Source: Histoplasma ohiense
Taxonomy: Eukaryota > Ascomycota > Eurotiomycetes > Onygenales > Ajellomycetaceae
DNA: 64,000 nucleotides
NCBI GenBank assembly: GCA_017607445.1
Contig: JAEVHH010000006.1
Location: 1,550,001 to 1,614,000, forward strand
Reading direction: 5' to 3'
The notes under the pieces were generated by a model. It was not told the DNA's origin, made no database searches, and saw only the letters and a list, made by a program, of their open reading frames with translations. Shown here in pieces: positions 23,917-34,547 of the stretch; within the stretch, counting starts at the first letter, position 1, and each line of letters begins with the position of its first letter. Both the position numbers and the translations under genes were made by a program.

Positions 23917-26111
23917 CTATTTTCTCTCCTTGGGGCTGATCATCAACTCCGGGCGGACATGGGTATCGAATTCCTCCTCGGTGAGAGCTTTCAGGTCCAT
24001 CGCACTCTGCTTCAGTGTCAATCCCTTCTTATGCGCATTCTTAGCAACTGCGGAGGCCATGTCATATCCGATCACCGGGTTCAGGCAGGTAACAAGCATC
24101 AAGCTGCGGAGCTCAATATATCAGCCGTCAATCTCAACATAGACATACACATGCATGTACGTAGTATGTGAACATGTACAGCAGAAAACATAACGTCCTG
24201 AGTTCAGAGAAGTGGGGGTTACCTTTCATGCAACAAAGCTGAAATCCGCTTCTCATCCGCCTGAATCCCAACAACCAAGTTTTTCTCAAAGGAGCGCATT
24301 CCGTCACTCAGAATGCGGATGCTATGCAGCAGATTGCGGATCATGACGGGCTTGAAGACATTGAGCTCGAACTGGCCGTTCATACCTCCCACAGTCGCCG
24401 CAACGTGGTTACCCATCACCTGAGAGCAGATCATCGTCAAAGCTTCGCATTGGGTGGGATTGACCTTTCCAGGCATGATCGAGGAGCCCGGCTCGTTTTC
24501 GGGCAGCATGAGCTCACCCAGTCCACAGCGGGGGCCGGAGCCCAGGAAACGGATGTCCTGCGCGATCTTGAAGAGGGAGCAGGAAAGTGTGTTGAGCGCC
24601 CCAGAAGCCTCGACTACAGCGTCATGGGCGGCGAGCACTTCGAATTTGTTTGGGGCAGTCTTGAATTCGGTCCCTGTCATGTTGGTAACTTCCTCCGCGA
24701 TAGCCTTGTCGAAGCCCTTGAAGGTATTCAGACCGGTGCCAACCGCAGTACCTCCTTGTGCAAGATATCGGAGATGCGGGAGAGTATTTTGGACGCGCTC
24801 AATACCCCTGTCCAGCTGGGCCACATAACCCGAAAATTCCTGACCTAGGGTGAGAGGGGTAGCGTCCTGCAGGTGGGTTCGTCCGATTTTGATAATGTTC
24901 TCGAACTGCTCGACTTTTCGCTGGAGGGCGTTGCGTAGGCTGGTGAGGGATGGAAGCAGCGATTCCTCGAGTTCGAGGACAGCTGCAATGTGCATAACGG
25001 TGGGGAAGGAGTCGTTGGATGAAGCGGACATGTTGACATGGTCGTTGGGGTGAACCGGTTTCTTGGTGCCCATGGTGCCGCCCAATATCTCGATGGCGCG
25101 GTTCGAAATGACCTCATTGGCGTTCATATTGGACTGGGTACCAGAGCCTGTTTGCCAGAAGACGAGGGGGAAATGGTCGATGAGCTTAAGCGATGCAACT
25201 TCTGCAGCAGCCTGCTGGATAGCCTTGCCGATAGTAGGGTCTTCAAAGGACAAAGAAAATTGAAAAGATGTTAGTTGGAAGCCCGGCGCAATCCGCATAG
25301 GATGCTAGTAGACCAAAAGAGCAAGGGTTATTTACCAAGTCCATATCTCACATTCACAGTCGCGGCAGCACCCTTGAGGATACCGAAAGCCCGCACGATG
25401 GCAGGCGGCATACGGTCTTGCGGTTGGTTGATATCGAAGTTGGTCAGAGATCTAAACAATTCCCCACCAACGGCGTTAGTCCACATCATCTTTCCCAGTT
25501 ATGATTTGTTTTCAGTGGCGATTTTGGCAATGCATACCGTTGTGTTTGGGCTCCCCAGTACTTATCCGCAGGGACCTAGAGAAAACCCCAGGTAAGGAAC
25601 AAACACTTCACAAAATACCCGTCAAGTAAAATAGAGGCAGTGTGTCCTACCTGGATTTCGCCAAAGGCATCCGTTTCCGTTCTCGAAGCCTAAATATCAA
25701 CGCAAGAACAGCCCCGTCAGAATCAGATCCAAAAAGCTGATCAATATCTCCCAACACTTCCCAGAGCAGAGTCAAAAAGAAAAAGAAAGAAAAAGAAAAC
25801 CGCACCATCATAGCACCCGTAGTAGCAAACCCTCTCTTTCCCAAAGTCTCACAAATGTACTTGTAAACAGCAGCACGATTCAGACAGTGGGGTCGCCCGT
25901 GGATCCGCGCTGATAACGACAAGCCGCTTATCGATCTCCGCGCATTGGACCGCAATGAAGTAACAGTGGAGAAGGAGAGTGGTCTCGCAACGGAGGAGAA
26001 TAGTAAAACGGTTGGTTTTGCAGATCGGGATGCAAAGGTGAGGGTTGACAATGACCGCAGTGCGGCGGAAGCGGAGGAAGTGGTTGCGGGGTTTGAAGTT
26101 AGTCGCACCAT
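23917..26111 (-). CDS. Fumarate hydratase, class II (six exons, 567 aa), mitochondrial
   Basis: Fumarase interconverts fumarate and L-malate in the citric acid cycle. Exons: 26111-25806, 25689-25651, 25575-25538, 25451-25336, 25240-24223, 24103-23917 (stop TAG); 1704 nt in frame. The first ~100 residues are rich in Ser, Arg and Ala (MVRLTSNPATTSSASAALRS), a typical mitochondrial presequence. The core starts at about residue 103 with ASRTETDAFGEIQ, then VPADKYWGAQTQRS. Signatures: TGSGTQSNMNANEV near 197, HPNDHVN near 230, GRTHLQDATP near 286 with the catalytic His at 289, and the class II loop GSSIMPGKVNP at 418-428. The C-terminus is LMLVTCLNPVIGYD. Intron 1 starts GTGCGG, less usual than GTAAGT. 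Two Met at 101-102 just before the core could provide a cytosolic form (inference). No damage is seen. Confidence 0.95.
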
Positions 26112-26639
26112 GATTTTACAGTTAGCGGGGCACGGCGGGTCGAGTTTGGGTTTCAGCCGTTCTCGCAGCAGGGAAATGGCAGACGGTTGAGCTAGCAAGA
26201 AATCTTGGTGGAAAGGGGAGAAAACGGAGAAAAGTACAGATTAAGAAGTATATAGCAAAAAATAAACGAATGGGTCTTTAAAGGTTCAATTGCAAAGGGG
26301 AAAAAAATGCGCTGGCCCAGAAAAGTAAAAATAGTAAAAACTGCTTTCTCTATTTCTATAATATATGCGACATAAACAAGAGAGAAGAGAAGGAGAGAAG
26401 CGAAAATCGAAAATCTTTGACGATGTTGAAGATTTGGAAGATTTAAGTGTTCAAGACACGGTTTGCTTCGCCGATTTCCTCCGGTAACGTACTTTCCCGT
26501 ATTTGGCCGCTCGGCCAAGTGGATTTACGGCAGCCTATGGTGACAAATGTGTCAAATGGGTTTTTTTGATGTTTTCCATTGTAATTACTTAATTCCACTT
26601 ACAGACACTCATCGATAGAAATTTAAATTAGAAAGCAAT
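26112..26639. other. 5' flank of fumarase gene
   Basis: Probable promoter and 5' UTR of the minus-strand fumarase. It contains purine/pyrimidine-biased stretches (26380-26440). A 108-residue frame at 26192-26518 (minus) has no motif and overlaps the presumed leader. The island ends near 26640, where the tail of repeat R begins. Confidence 0.5.
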
Positions 26640-28960
26640 GAACCTTTGTTTGTTTGTTTGTTTGTATTGGTTTAATGTTCTGAAGAAAATATGAGCAGTG
26701 TCTGTGTTTCAGAAGCCTTTTGAAGAGTATGAAGATATGCTACACTGAAGAGATTTCTATATACACAGAGAGAGAGAAAACAGAATTCAGATGACAACTC
26801 TTGAAAAGACTCAGTTTATTGAAATGAGTTTTTACTGAGCTGTACATTCACTTCTGACTCAATATATAATCATTCATGATGAAGCTATAGTATGATTTCT
26901 GAGAGAACTGCTACTGCTGTGTCTGAAAGACTTTATAGTAAATAGACTGGCTGTGTGACCATGCATGGGACTGGGACTAAATATTTCTTCAGTCTCATTA
27001 TCAAATTTCTTAGTCCTGGTCCCATATAGTGTTTATTAAATTAGTCACTTTACACTGTTTATATTATAAATCTAGTCTCAGGTCATGTTCTTCTTATAAA
27101 TTACTGATTCTGATCTCATTTGGTCCCATTTTGTTAAAATGGGACCAAATGGGATCATGATTTACCCTATATAGATGATATAATGCTATGAGCATTACCA
27201 AAAATCATTACCTATCAAAAGAAGTTTAGTGTATTTATGCTCTAGTTCTATTTTGAACTAGTAATGATAGTGATAGATAGATTCACTGCAGTAGATAGGT
27301 TGGCAGCGATAGATTGGCAGCGATAGATTGGCAGCGATAGATTGGCAGCGATAGATAGGTTGGCAGTGGTAGGTTGGTTGGCAGCAATAGATAGATTCGC
27401 CGCGGTAGATAGGTTGGCAGCGATAGATTAGCAGCGATAGATTAGCAGCGATAGATTAGCAGCGATAGATTAGCAGCGATAGATTAGCAGCGATAGATTA
27501 GCAGTGATAGATTAGCAGCAATAGATTAGCAGTGATAGATAGATTGGCAGCAGCAATAGATTAGCAGCGATAGATTAGCAGCGATAGATTGGCAGCGATA
27601 GATAGATTGGCAGTGGTAGATAAATTGGCAGTGATAGATAGATTCGCCGCGGTAGATAGGTTGGCAGCGATAGATTAGCAGCGATAGATTGGCAGCGATA
27701 GATAGATTGGCAGTGGTAGATAAATTGGCAGTGATAGATAGATTCGCCGCGGTAGATAGGTTGGCAGCGATAGATTAGCAGCGATAGATTGGCAGTGATA
27801 GCTTAGCAGCGAGGGATAGCTTAGCAGTGAGGGATAGATTGGCAGCGGCGATAGCTTAGCAGCGAGGGATAGCTTAGCAGTGAGGGATAGCTTAGCAGCA
27901 ATAGATTGATTGACAGCACTAGATAGGGGTGATATCTCCACCAATCATATCATCAGATTGATATCTAAGATATGTGTTATATAATCATCAGAATGGGACC
28001 AAACCTCAGTCAAAATCATAGTCAGTCCCAGGTCATGTTCTTATTTTTGATAGTCAGTCACTTTACATGAAATATCAAGATTTATTAGTCTCATTTCACT
28101 CATGTTCTAATAATTCTAGTCATTTTACACTCCCATTCTGATTCTGGTCTCACTGAAAATCACACCAAGAAATGAACTGAAATCAAATCAAATCAAATCA
28201 AACATGAAATTCATAGTCCCACTGATCAATCTAATAGTAAATGAAAAGAGATAACTCTTTCAATTAATCTGAGAACTATCTACACTTCTAACAATAGAAG
28301 AAAAATAGATAAAATAGATAAAAAAAAAAGAAAAAATAAATATTCTGAAAAGAAAAATAAAAAAAAATGAAGAAAAGACTGTATTATCTATAATATTTTA
28401 CAGTTATATAATTCAACTCAAATTTCAGAGAAGAGAGAGAAGAGAGTACTGAAAAAGATTATAAAAAAAAAGAAATGAAAAAAAACAGAGAAAGTAGTAA
28501 AAAAAAAGAAAAAAAATACTTAAATTAATAAAGATCAGAATAAGTGAAAAAAAGCAAAGCAGAATGTATATAGATATTATACTGACAGCTAAAAAGTATA
28601 TCAACTGAGTCAATATATAGACTGTACTGATTATATTACAGCTAGTTGAAACAGATGAATCAACTGTGCTGATTGAATTATTTACATCAATTGAATCAAT
28701 TGAATTGATTGAACTGATTGTATCAATTGTACTGTTTGTACTGATTGAATCAATTGAACTGATTGTATCAATTGAACTGATTAAACTGATTGTATCAATT
28801 GAATTGATTGTATCATTTATATCAATTACATTAATTGAATCTATTGTATTGATTGAATCAGTTGTATCAGATATTGTGTTATCTGTACTGTCTATATAGA
28901 CTTGAAACTGCTTTGAGAAGCTGTCAGATAATGTGTGCTTAATCAGCTGTGTTATTTTAT
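26640..28960 (-). repeat. Repeat R, copy 2, split by a hAT insertion
   Basis: Inverted relative to copy 1 (1-920). It begins with tail units TTTG at 26645-26667, continues to 26942, is interrupted by a hAT at 26943-28233, and resumes at 28234. Copy 1 shows the uninterrupted site at about 632-650. The 9-bp minisatellite lies at 28665-28890. The far end near 28960 is uncertain because copy 1 is cut by the window edge. Confidence 0.65.
26943..28233 (+). mobile_element. Non-autonomous hAT element, copy 4, with 8-bp target duplication
   Basis: A complete insertion of 1291 bp: TAGACTGGCTGTGTGACC at 26943, GATCAATCTA at 28233, flanked by ATAGTAAA at 26935-26942 and 28234-28241. The empty site is seen in repeat R copy 1. 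An 8-bp duplication with short TAG..CTA inverted ends is characteristic of the hAT superfamily. The minisatellite core spans about 27290-27915; the hairpin lies near 27115-27160. No coding sequence. Confidence 0.95.
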
Positions 28961-29437
28961 ACAGTATTGTATATAGAACTGTGTATAATCAAATAGTTTT
29001 ATAAAATCTGTAGAAATCAGAGACTCTAGATAGATAACAGCTGTTATCTGATTGTATAACTATACTGCTGATCTTTAGAGCTAGTGAGAAAAGTGTTTTT
29101 ATAAATATCAACAAAGTATCAAATGTTCTGAGTTTTTATTGTATTCACAGATATAGATGAGCCTTGCATCTGCATGCTGAAAGTGTCTGTAATATTGTTC
29201 AACCACTGCATCATGCACACTTGCAGTGTAGAATTCAAGAATAGAACATTCAGTTGACAGAAGACTTCTTCAGAGATACACATTTCATGTATATATGACT
29301 CAATTCAGAGTTGAAATTTCATTAGAGTATCTTCTTCTAGTCAACTATGAATATAGCAGACTTGTAAGAGCAGAGAGTCTATCACAGACTCATCTTCTTC
29401 AAGCTTGACTTTTGTCTTTTATTTTCAGATTAGATAG

Positions 29438-30190
29438 CCCGCGTGGTGCAGTTGGTAAGACTGTTACCCAAGATAGCACTGTTAGATGTGCTGTAGGTTT
29501 GAATCCTGCCGCTGGCAAGGTCCCATTTTGGGCCACTTCTTACCCATGAAGGCCCCCGTGACCAGGGGCCAAGCCTAGTGAGGCAGTGCTGACAGGGGTG
29601 CCGCTTGGCAGTGGTGAGGGTGGTGGCCGCTGGAAGCCATGCTCATTAGTGCCATGCAGCCCCCCTGCCACTAGTGCTGATCTAAGCAAGATCCAATGAT
29701 TACAGAGGGTCGAGTATAGGATGCTTATACATACTAGCATCTGCCAAGGCCCCCGGCAACTAGGGGGCCACCCCAACAACAGGGAATGATTTTAAAAACC
29801 ATCCAATTGGCTGTCTCATCAGAGAGGTAGTAGCAAGCCAAGCAGGACACCCTGGTAGGCGCCCTATTCTCAGGGCCCACTAGTGGTCATCTAACGCTAT
29901 TAGTGGGTAATTTGGGTGGGGTAAGCCTATGGTTAGTCCCTTACACGGGGCAAGGCCACGACGGCCGGTTGGTAGGCCAAGGGGGCAATGGGCCGAGATC
30001 GGCAACTGGAAGCTCTGGGCTATGGTGATGTCTAGGGTGGGCAGTGGCGCTTAACTAGGACCCCCGCTGGAAACCCCAGAACTAGTTAAAGCGGCCCGAG
30101 AGGACGGACGCGGTGGTCGGTTGGTTATAGGGGTAAATGTAACTAGCTTAAGGTGCATCCTGCGTGGAGTAGCCACGTAGACCTCTCCAA
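29438..30190 (+). repeat. GC-rich tRNA-like 5' head of LINE copy L2
   Basis: Near-identical to 33368-34112. The first ~80 bases fold as a type II tRNA-like cloverleaf: acceptor GCCCGCG against CGCTGGC (one mismatch), box A TGGTGCAGTTGG, an extra-arm hairpin AGCAC/GTGCT, and a T arm with decayed box B (GGTTTGAATCC; the other copy has GGTTCGAATCC). The following ~670 bases have no open frame and keep many GG, CC and CG dinucleotides. Differences between the two heads are mostly C-to-T at CpG or CpC. It may act as an internal pol III promoter and 5' UTR (inference). Confidence 0.8.
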
Positions 30191-31956
30191 TTAAAGCCAT
30201 GGAGATTGAAGCCTCTCTATCACCACCACAAGTGAGATTTGATAAAATCTGTATGAATTATGCTCTCAGAATTATGAAGTTATATTTCAATCATTCAATT
30301 AGAAAAAGAGTTTCAAGTTCTTTTTCAAGTGAATCAACTGAAGTAGATCTGAATTGAGAGTCTTATCTTGATTGAAATGAAATAAATTCATCTGATAATT
30401 CAACATCTGTGCAAAGAAAGAAGATATCATCTCAGTTATTTAGAATTTGCTCCATGATTAAAGACAATTTCTCTAGTTTAAATGTGGAGAAAGTGATCTT
30501 TGAAAATCTCTCTCCTTGGAAGAAAGATCTTGCCAGTCTTATTGATTTAAATATTAGTCAACTTTCAAAAGAAGATCAGACTGAACAACATCTAAATCTT
30601 CTAAAACAAATGAGAAACAAAGCAATTCTTATCTACACTGATGACTCAAAATGTGAGAAAACAGGCAATCTTGAAGCTGGAATAGCATATTCAGAAAATG
30701 GTAAAAACTATATTCTTGATTCTTGACAAATTGGAAAAGAGTCAGAAGTTTTTAATGCTGAATTATTTGCAATTTCAAGAGCTTTCAAATTGATTGAAAT
30801 GAAGATTGAACAATGGAAAAGATTTGAGTATATTTGAATATTCTCTGATAGTCAAGCTGAGCTTAAAAGACTTCAAAGTAATAAAATCAGCAGTGAACAG
30901 TCAATACTAGAGCTGATTTTGAAAAGTCTTCAAAATATTCAAAGAAAAATGTCATTCAATTGTTCTATTCATCTTCACTGAGTGCCTGCTCACATGGGTA
31001 TATATGACAATGAAATGGCTGATGAAGCTGCAAAAAAAGCAACTGAATTAGAAGTCAGCTTTCAAAAAATTGTAACATGAACTTTTATTAAAAGAAAAAT
31101 AAAAGAATCATGTTTGCAAAAATGGCAAGATATCTGGTTTTTACAAAGAAAGAGTGTACATTATTCCAGATTTGAAACTAAGCCAAAATGAAAAACTTGC
31201 TCAATAAAATGTAAAAAGAAACTTTTTGCTACAATAATGCAGCTAAAGCTTGGACATGGTTATTTTAAATCATATTTAACAAAAATTAGAAATGATTTAG
31301 ATGACTTATGTTCAGATTATCAGTTATATGAAAACTCAAAGCATCTTCTTTTACTTTGTACAAAGTATACAGAGTTAAGATTGAGATTGAGAGAGAAGTT
31401 TGAATTGAGACAGTTAAATTTAAAACTTTTGTTCAATACAAAAACTGAAAATGAATTCTTGATGAAATATTTGAAAGAATCAAATATTGCCACAAGATTT
31501 CAATTGAATAGCTTGATCTGATAATAAACTCAATTTTTCTTCTTTTTCTTTTGTTTCTATATATTTGCTTTAATTTTTGTTTTTGTTTTTATTTTTATTT
31601 TGTTACTTTGAAATTTGTTTCATTTTGATTATTTTGATTTTGTTTTGTTTTGAGAAGTTTGATTTGTGAATGATTTTTTTTTTCTTTTCTTTTAATAGCT
31701 GCTGTTTTGTTATAATTTTTATTTTATTTGTTTTAAATTGAATATACTGATCTGTTGTCATTCTTTTGACATTCTTTCTTATATTGAATCGTTTGAATAG
31801 TTGTTTGATTCTGGGCTGGAATTCTGCTAATGCATGTATTAAATTGACTTTGTATATTAGCTTATTCTTAAGTTGAAAAATCCTGAAATATTTCAGGTAG
31901 ATGTCATAGTCACTGACTGCATACATCTATAATAGAAGAATAATAATAATAATAAT
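29438..31956 (+). mobile_element. tRNA-headed short LINE, copy L2, with 12-bp target duplication
   Basis: A 2519-bp insertion flanked by CAGATTAGATAG at 29426-29437 and 31957-31968, with a 3' AATAATAAT tail. The 5' 750 bases are a GC-rich head starting with a tRNA-like sequence. From about 30208 it matches LINE L1: the pre-RNase H region, RNase H (YTDDSK at about 30637, HWVPAHMGIYDNEMADEAAK-type block near 30980-31035) and the C-terminal region (MQLKLGHGYFKSYLTKI at 31237). Reverse transcriptase and endonuclease are absent although both ends are bounded by the duplication. It was therefore inserted as a composite element or with an internal deletion, and not by simple 5' truncation. Confidence 0.9.
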
Positions 31957-32858
31957 CAGATTAGATAGATTGAGAGCTCTTCTGCAAACTTGTCAAAAAG
32001 AAAAAGACATTCTTTTCTTTTGTATGCAGAGAGTGTTGACATCTGTATGATTTCTGATATATTCATACTCAGATGATTCAGTTGTCATTGAAGCTTCATT
32101 ATCTGTAAGAATTGCTGCTGAAGAAAATTACAAAGCTCAGTATTATCTTCAGCAAGACTTCAATTTTCACTCATGAAGAAGTGTTCATAATTCATTTCAT
32201 TTTCATACAAAACTATAGTTCTTAGTTCTGATAGCTTGAAGATCAGAAGATTCAGTTCTTATTCTTGAAAAAAATATTTTATAAACACTCAGACTTCTTC
32301 ACAGCACTATCACAGTGATGCAGCTTTGTAGAACTTTGGAAATTGTAGATGTTATTACAACAACACAGCTTTGTGAAAACTTGATAACTTATTCTTAACT
32401 TGAGTATCTGAATGCAATCATAAACATAGAGCACTCAGATCAACACAGATGAATCAATTCATAATGTAACAGACATACTTCAATTAACAATCTAACACTA
32501 TTCTAAATACAGATTATGAATTGATTAAGAAAAGAAAGAGAAAAAAGATCAGAAGAAAAGATCATACAAAGAGGATTCTTATAGAAGAAAGATCAGAGCA
32601 GAAGAATATCAGAAGCTGCTCCACAGTGAAGTACAGAGCAGAGTACAGAGCAGAAGAACATTGAGAATTACATAGAAGAATCATTAGAACTACACAAGTA
32701 TGAAGCACAAGACAGAAGAGATTACACAGAAGAATTGTTAGAGACTACACAAATGCAGAGCACAATAACAGAGACAAGTAGAGGTACACAAGTGTGGAGC
32801 ATGAGGCAGAAGGGGTTGATTGCATAAGTTAACTACTAACAGATGCTAACCCATCATA

Positions 32859-33367
32859 TAAAGTAACTGACTATCAAAAATAAGAACATAATCTGAAACT
32901 GATTATAATTTTAATTGAGATTTGATTCTGTTCTGATGATTATATAATACATATCTAGATATCAATCTGATGATATGATTGATGAAGATATCATCTCTAT
33001 CTAATGCTGTCAATCAATTTGTCTCTGTCAATCTATCTACTGCTGCTAATTTATCGCCGCTGTCAATCTATCTCTTGCTGCTAATCTATCACTGCTGTCA
33101 ATCTATTTCTCACTGTTAATCTATTCCTCACTGCTAAGCTATTTCTCACTGTTAAGTTATCTCTCACTACTAAGCTATCTATCACTGTTAATCTATTGCT
33201 GTCAATCTATCTATCACTGTCAATCTATCTATCACTGCTAATCTATCACTGCTAATCTATCGCTGTCAATCTATCTACCGCGGTGAATCTATTCATCACT
33301 GTCAATTTATCTATCACTGTCAATCTATCTATCACTGCTAATCTATCACTGCTAATGTATTGCTGCT
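32859..33367 (-). mobile_element. hAT element fragment (missing its outer end)
   Basis: Begins inside the family's subterminal region (the AAGTAACTGACTATCAAAAA block), directly after a Gypsy-1 LTR, and runs into the minisatellite (about 32995-33365), which is broken off by the tRNA-like head of LINE L3. CpG-containing units survive (CCGCGG at about 33281). No terminal repeats are present. Confidence 0.75.
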
Positions 33368-34547
33368 GCCCGCGTGGCGCAGTTGGTAAGACTGTTACCC
33401 AAGGTAGCACTGTTAGATGTGCTGTAGGTTCGAATCCTGCCGCTGGCAAGGTCCCATTTTGGGCCACTTCTTACCCATGAAGGCCCCTGTGACCAGGGGC
33501 CAAGCCTAGTGAGGCAGTGCTGACAGAGGTGCTGCTTGGCAGTGGTGAGGGTGGTGGCCACTGGAAGCCACACTCATTAGTGCCAAGCAGCCCCCCTGTC
33601 ACTAGTGCTGATCTAAGCAAGATCCGATGATTACAGAGGGTCGAGTATAGGGTGCTTATACATACTAGCACCTGCCAAGGCCCCCGGCATCTAGGGGGCC
33701 ACCCCAACAACAGGGAATGATTTTAAAAACCATCCAATTGGCTGCCTCATCAGAGGGGTAGTAGCAAGCCAAGCAGGACACCCTGGTAGACACCCTATTC
33801 AGGGCCCACTAGTGGTCATCTAACACTATTAGTGGGTTATCATCAGGTGGGGTAAGCCTATGGTTAGTCCCTTACACAGGGCAAGGCCACGACGGCCGGT
33901 TGGTAGGCCAAGGGGGCAATGGGCCGAGATCAGCAACTGGAAGCTCTGGGCTATGGTGATGCCTAGGGTGGGCAGTGGCGCTTAACTAGGACCCCCGCTG
34001 GAAACCCCAGAACTAGTTAAAGCGGCCCGAGAGGACAGACGCGGTGGTCGGTTGGTTATAGGGGTTATAATATGTAACTAGCTTAAGGTGCATCCTGCGT
34101 GGAATAGCCATGTAGAAGCAAAACTCAGCAATTGATGCAGTTCTCTCTGTAGTTCATGATATTCAACTTACAAAGAATGAAAAAATGGTTACAACTGCAA
34201 TGTTTATTGATATAAAAGGTGCATTTGATTGTGTTTCACTTTCTCAAATGATCAATACTTTGATAGAACTGAGAATGCCAAAGTCTCTCATTAAGTGAGT
34301 TATCTGTTTCATGTTAAAAAGAACTATTCAGTTGCTTTTTGATGGAATGAGACAAGATATAACAGATATTGAGATAGAAGTTCCTCAGAGTTCCTCAGTC
34401 TCCCCCATTTTATTTGCTATATTTATCAAGTTTCTATTTATTGATAGACAAATGGCAATTATGATGAGAACTCCAAGATATGTGGATGATTTAGGCCTAG
34501 TTGTAAGCTCAAAATCAATTGTGAATAACTGCAATTCACTGTATTGA
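33368..34547 (+). mobile_element. tRNA-headed LINE, copy L3: head joined to reverse transcriptase
   Basis: The same GC-rich head as L2 (33368-34112), here joined at the same head position to a different part of ORF2. A reverse transcriptase follows: TAMFIDIKGAFDCVSLSQMI near 34190-34250, LLFDGMRQD, a PQSSSVSPILFAI segment (decayed PQGSPVSPILF) near 34383-34420, and the active-site YVDD near 34479-34490. The LINE then stops at about 34547, where Gypsy-1 gag begins, so there is no tail or target duplication. The left neighbour is a hAT minisatellite. Confidence 0.8.

Larger units (their letters stand above)
29190..32858 (-). mobile_element. Gypsy family 1, copy F: gag part and 5' LTR, split by a LINE
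   Basis: Two pieces, 29190-29437 and 31957-32858, align with 52246-53373 of the full-length copy. They carry the gag N-terminal half (minus strand) and a 394-bp 5' LTR at 32465-32858. LINE copy L2 was inserted between them; the uninterrupted sequence is visible at 52466-52492. The downstream gag and pol are missing, and 28961-29189 is unassigned. A partial hAT directly follows the LTR. Confidence 0.8.

Noticed and set aside
24324..24848. 174-residue plus-strand frame
   Set aside because: Antisense shadow of the large fumarase exon.
28666..28899. 77-residue Ile/Glu/Leu/Val repeat frame
   Set aside because: Produced by the 9-bp minisatellite of repeat R; no start context or domain.
29540..29779. 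79-residue minus-strand frame also found at 33471-33710
   Set aside because: Lies within the conserved non-coding LINE head; the similarity simply reflects the repeated DNA, and the frame has no initiation context or known domain.
33368..33450. Functional tRNA gene
   Set aside because: The cloverleaf has acceptor mismatches, is part of a 745-base repeated head fused to a LINE, and occurs twice with decay, so it is a tRNA-derived retroelement head.
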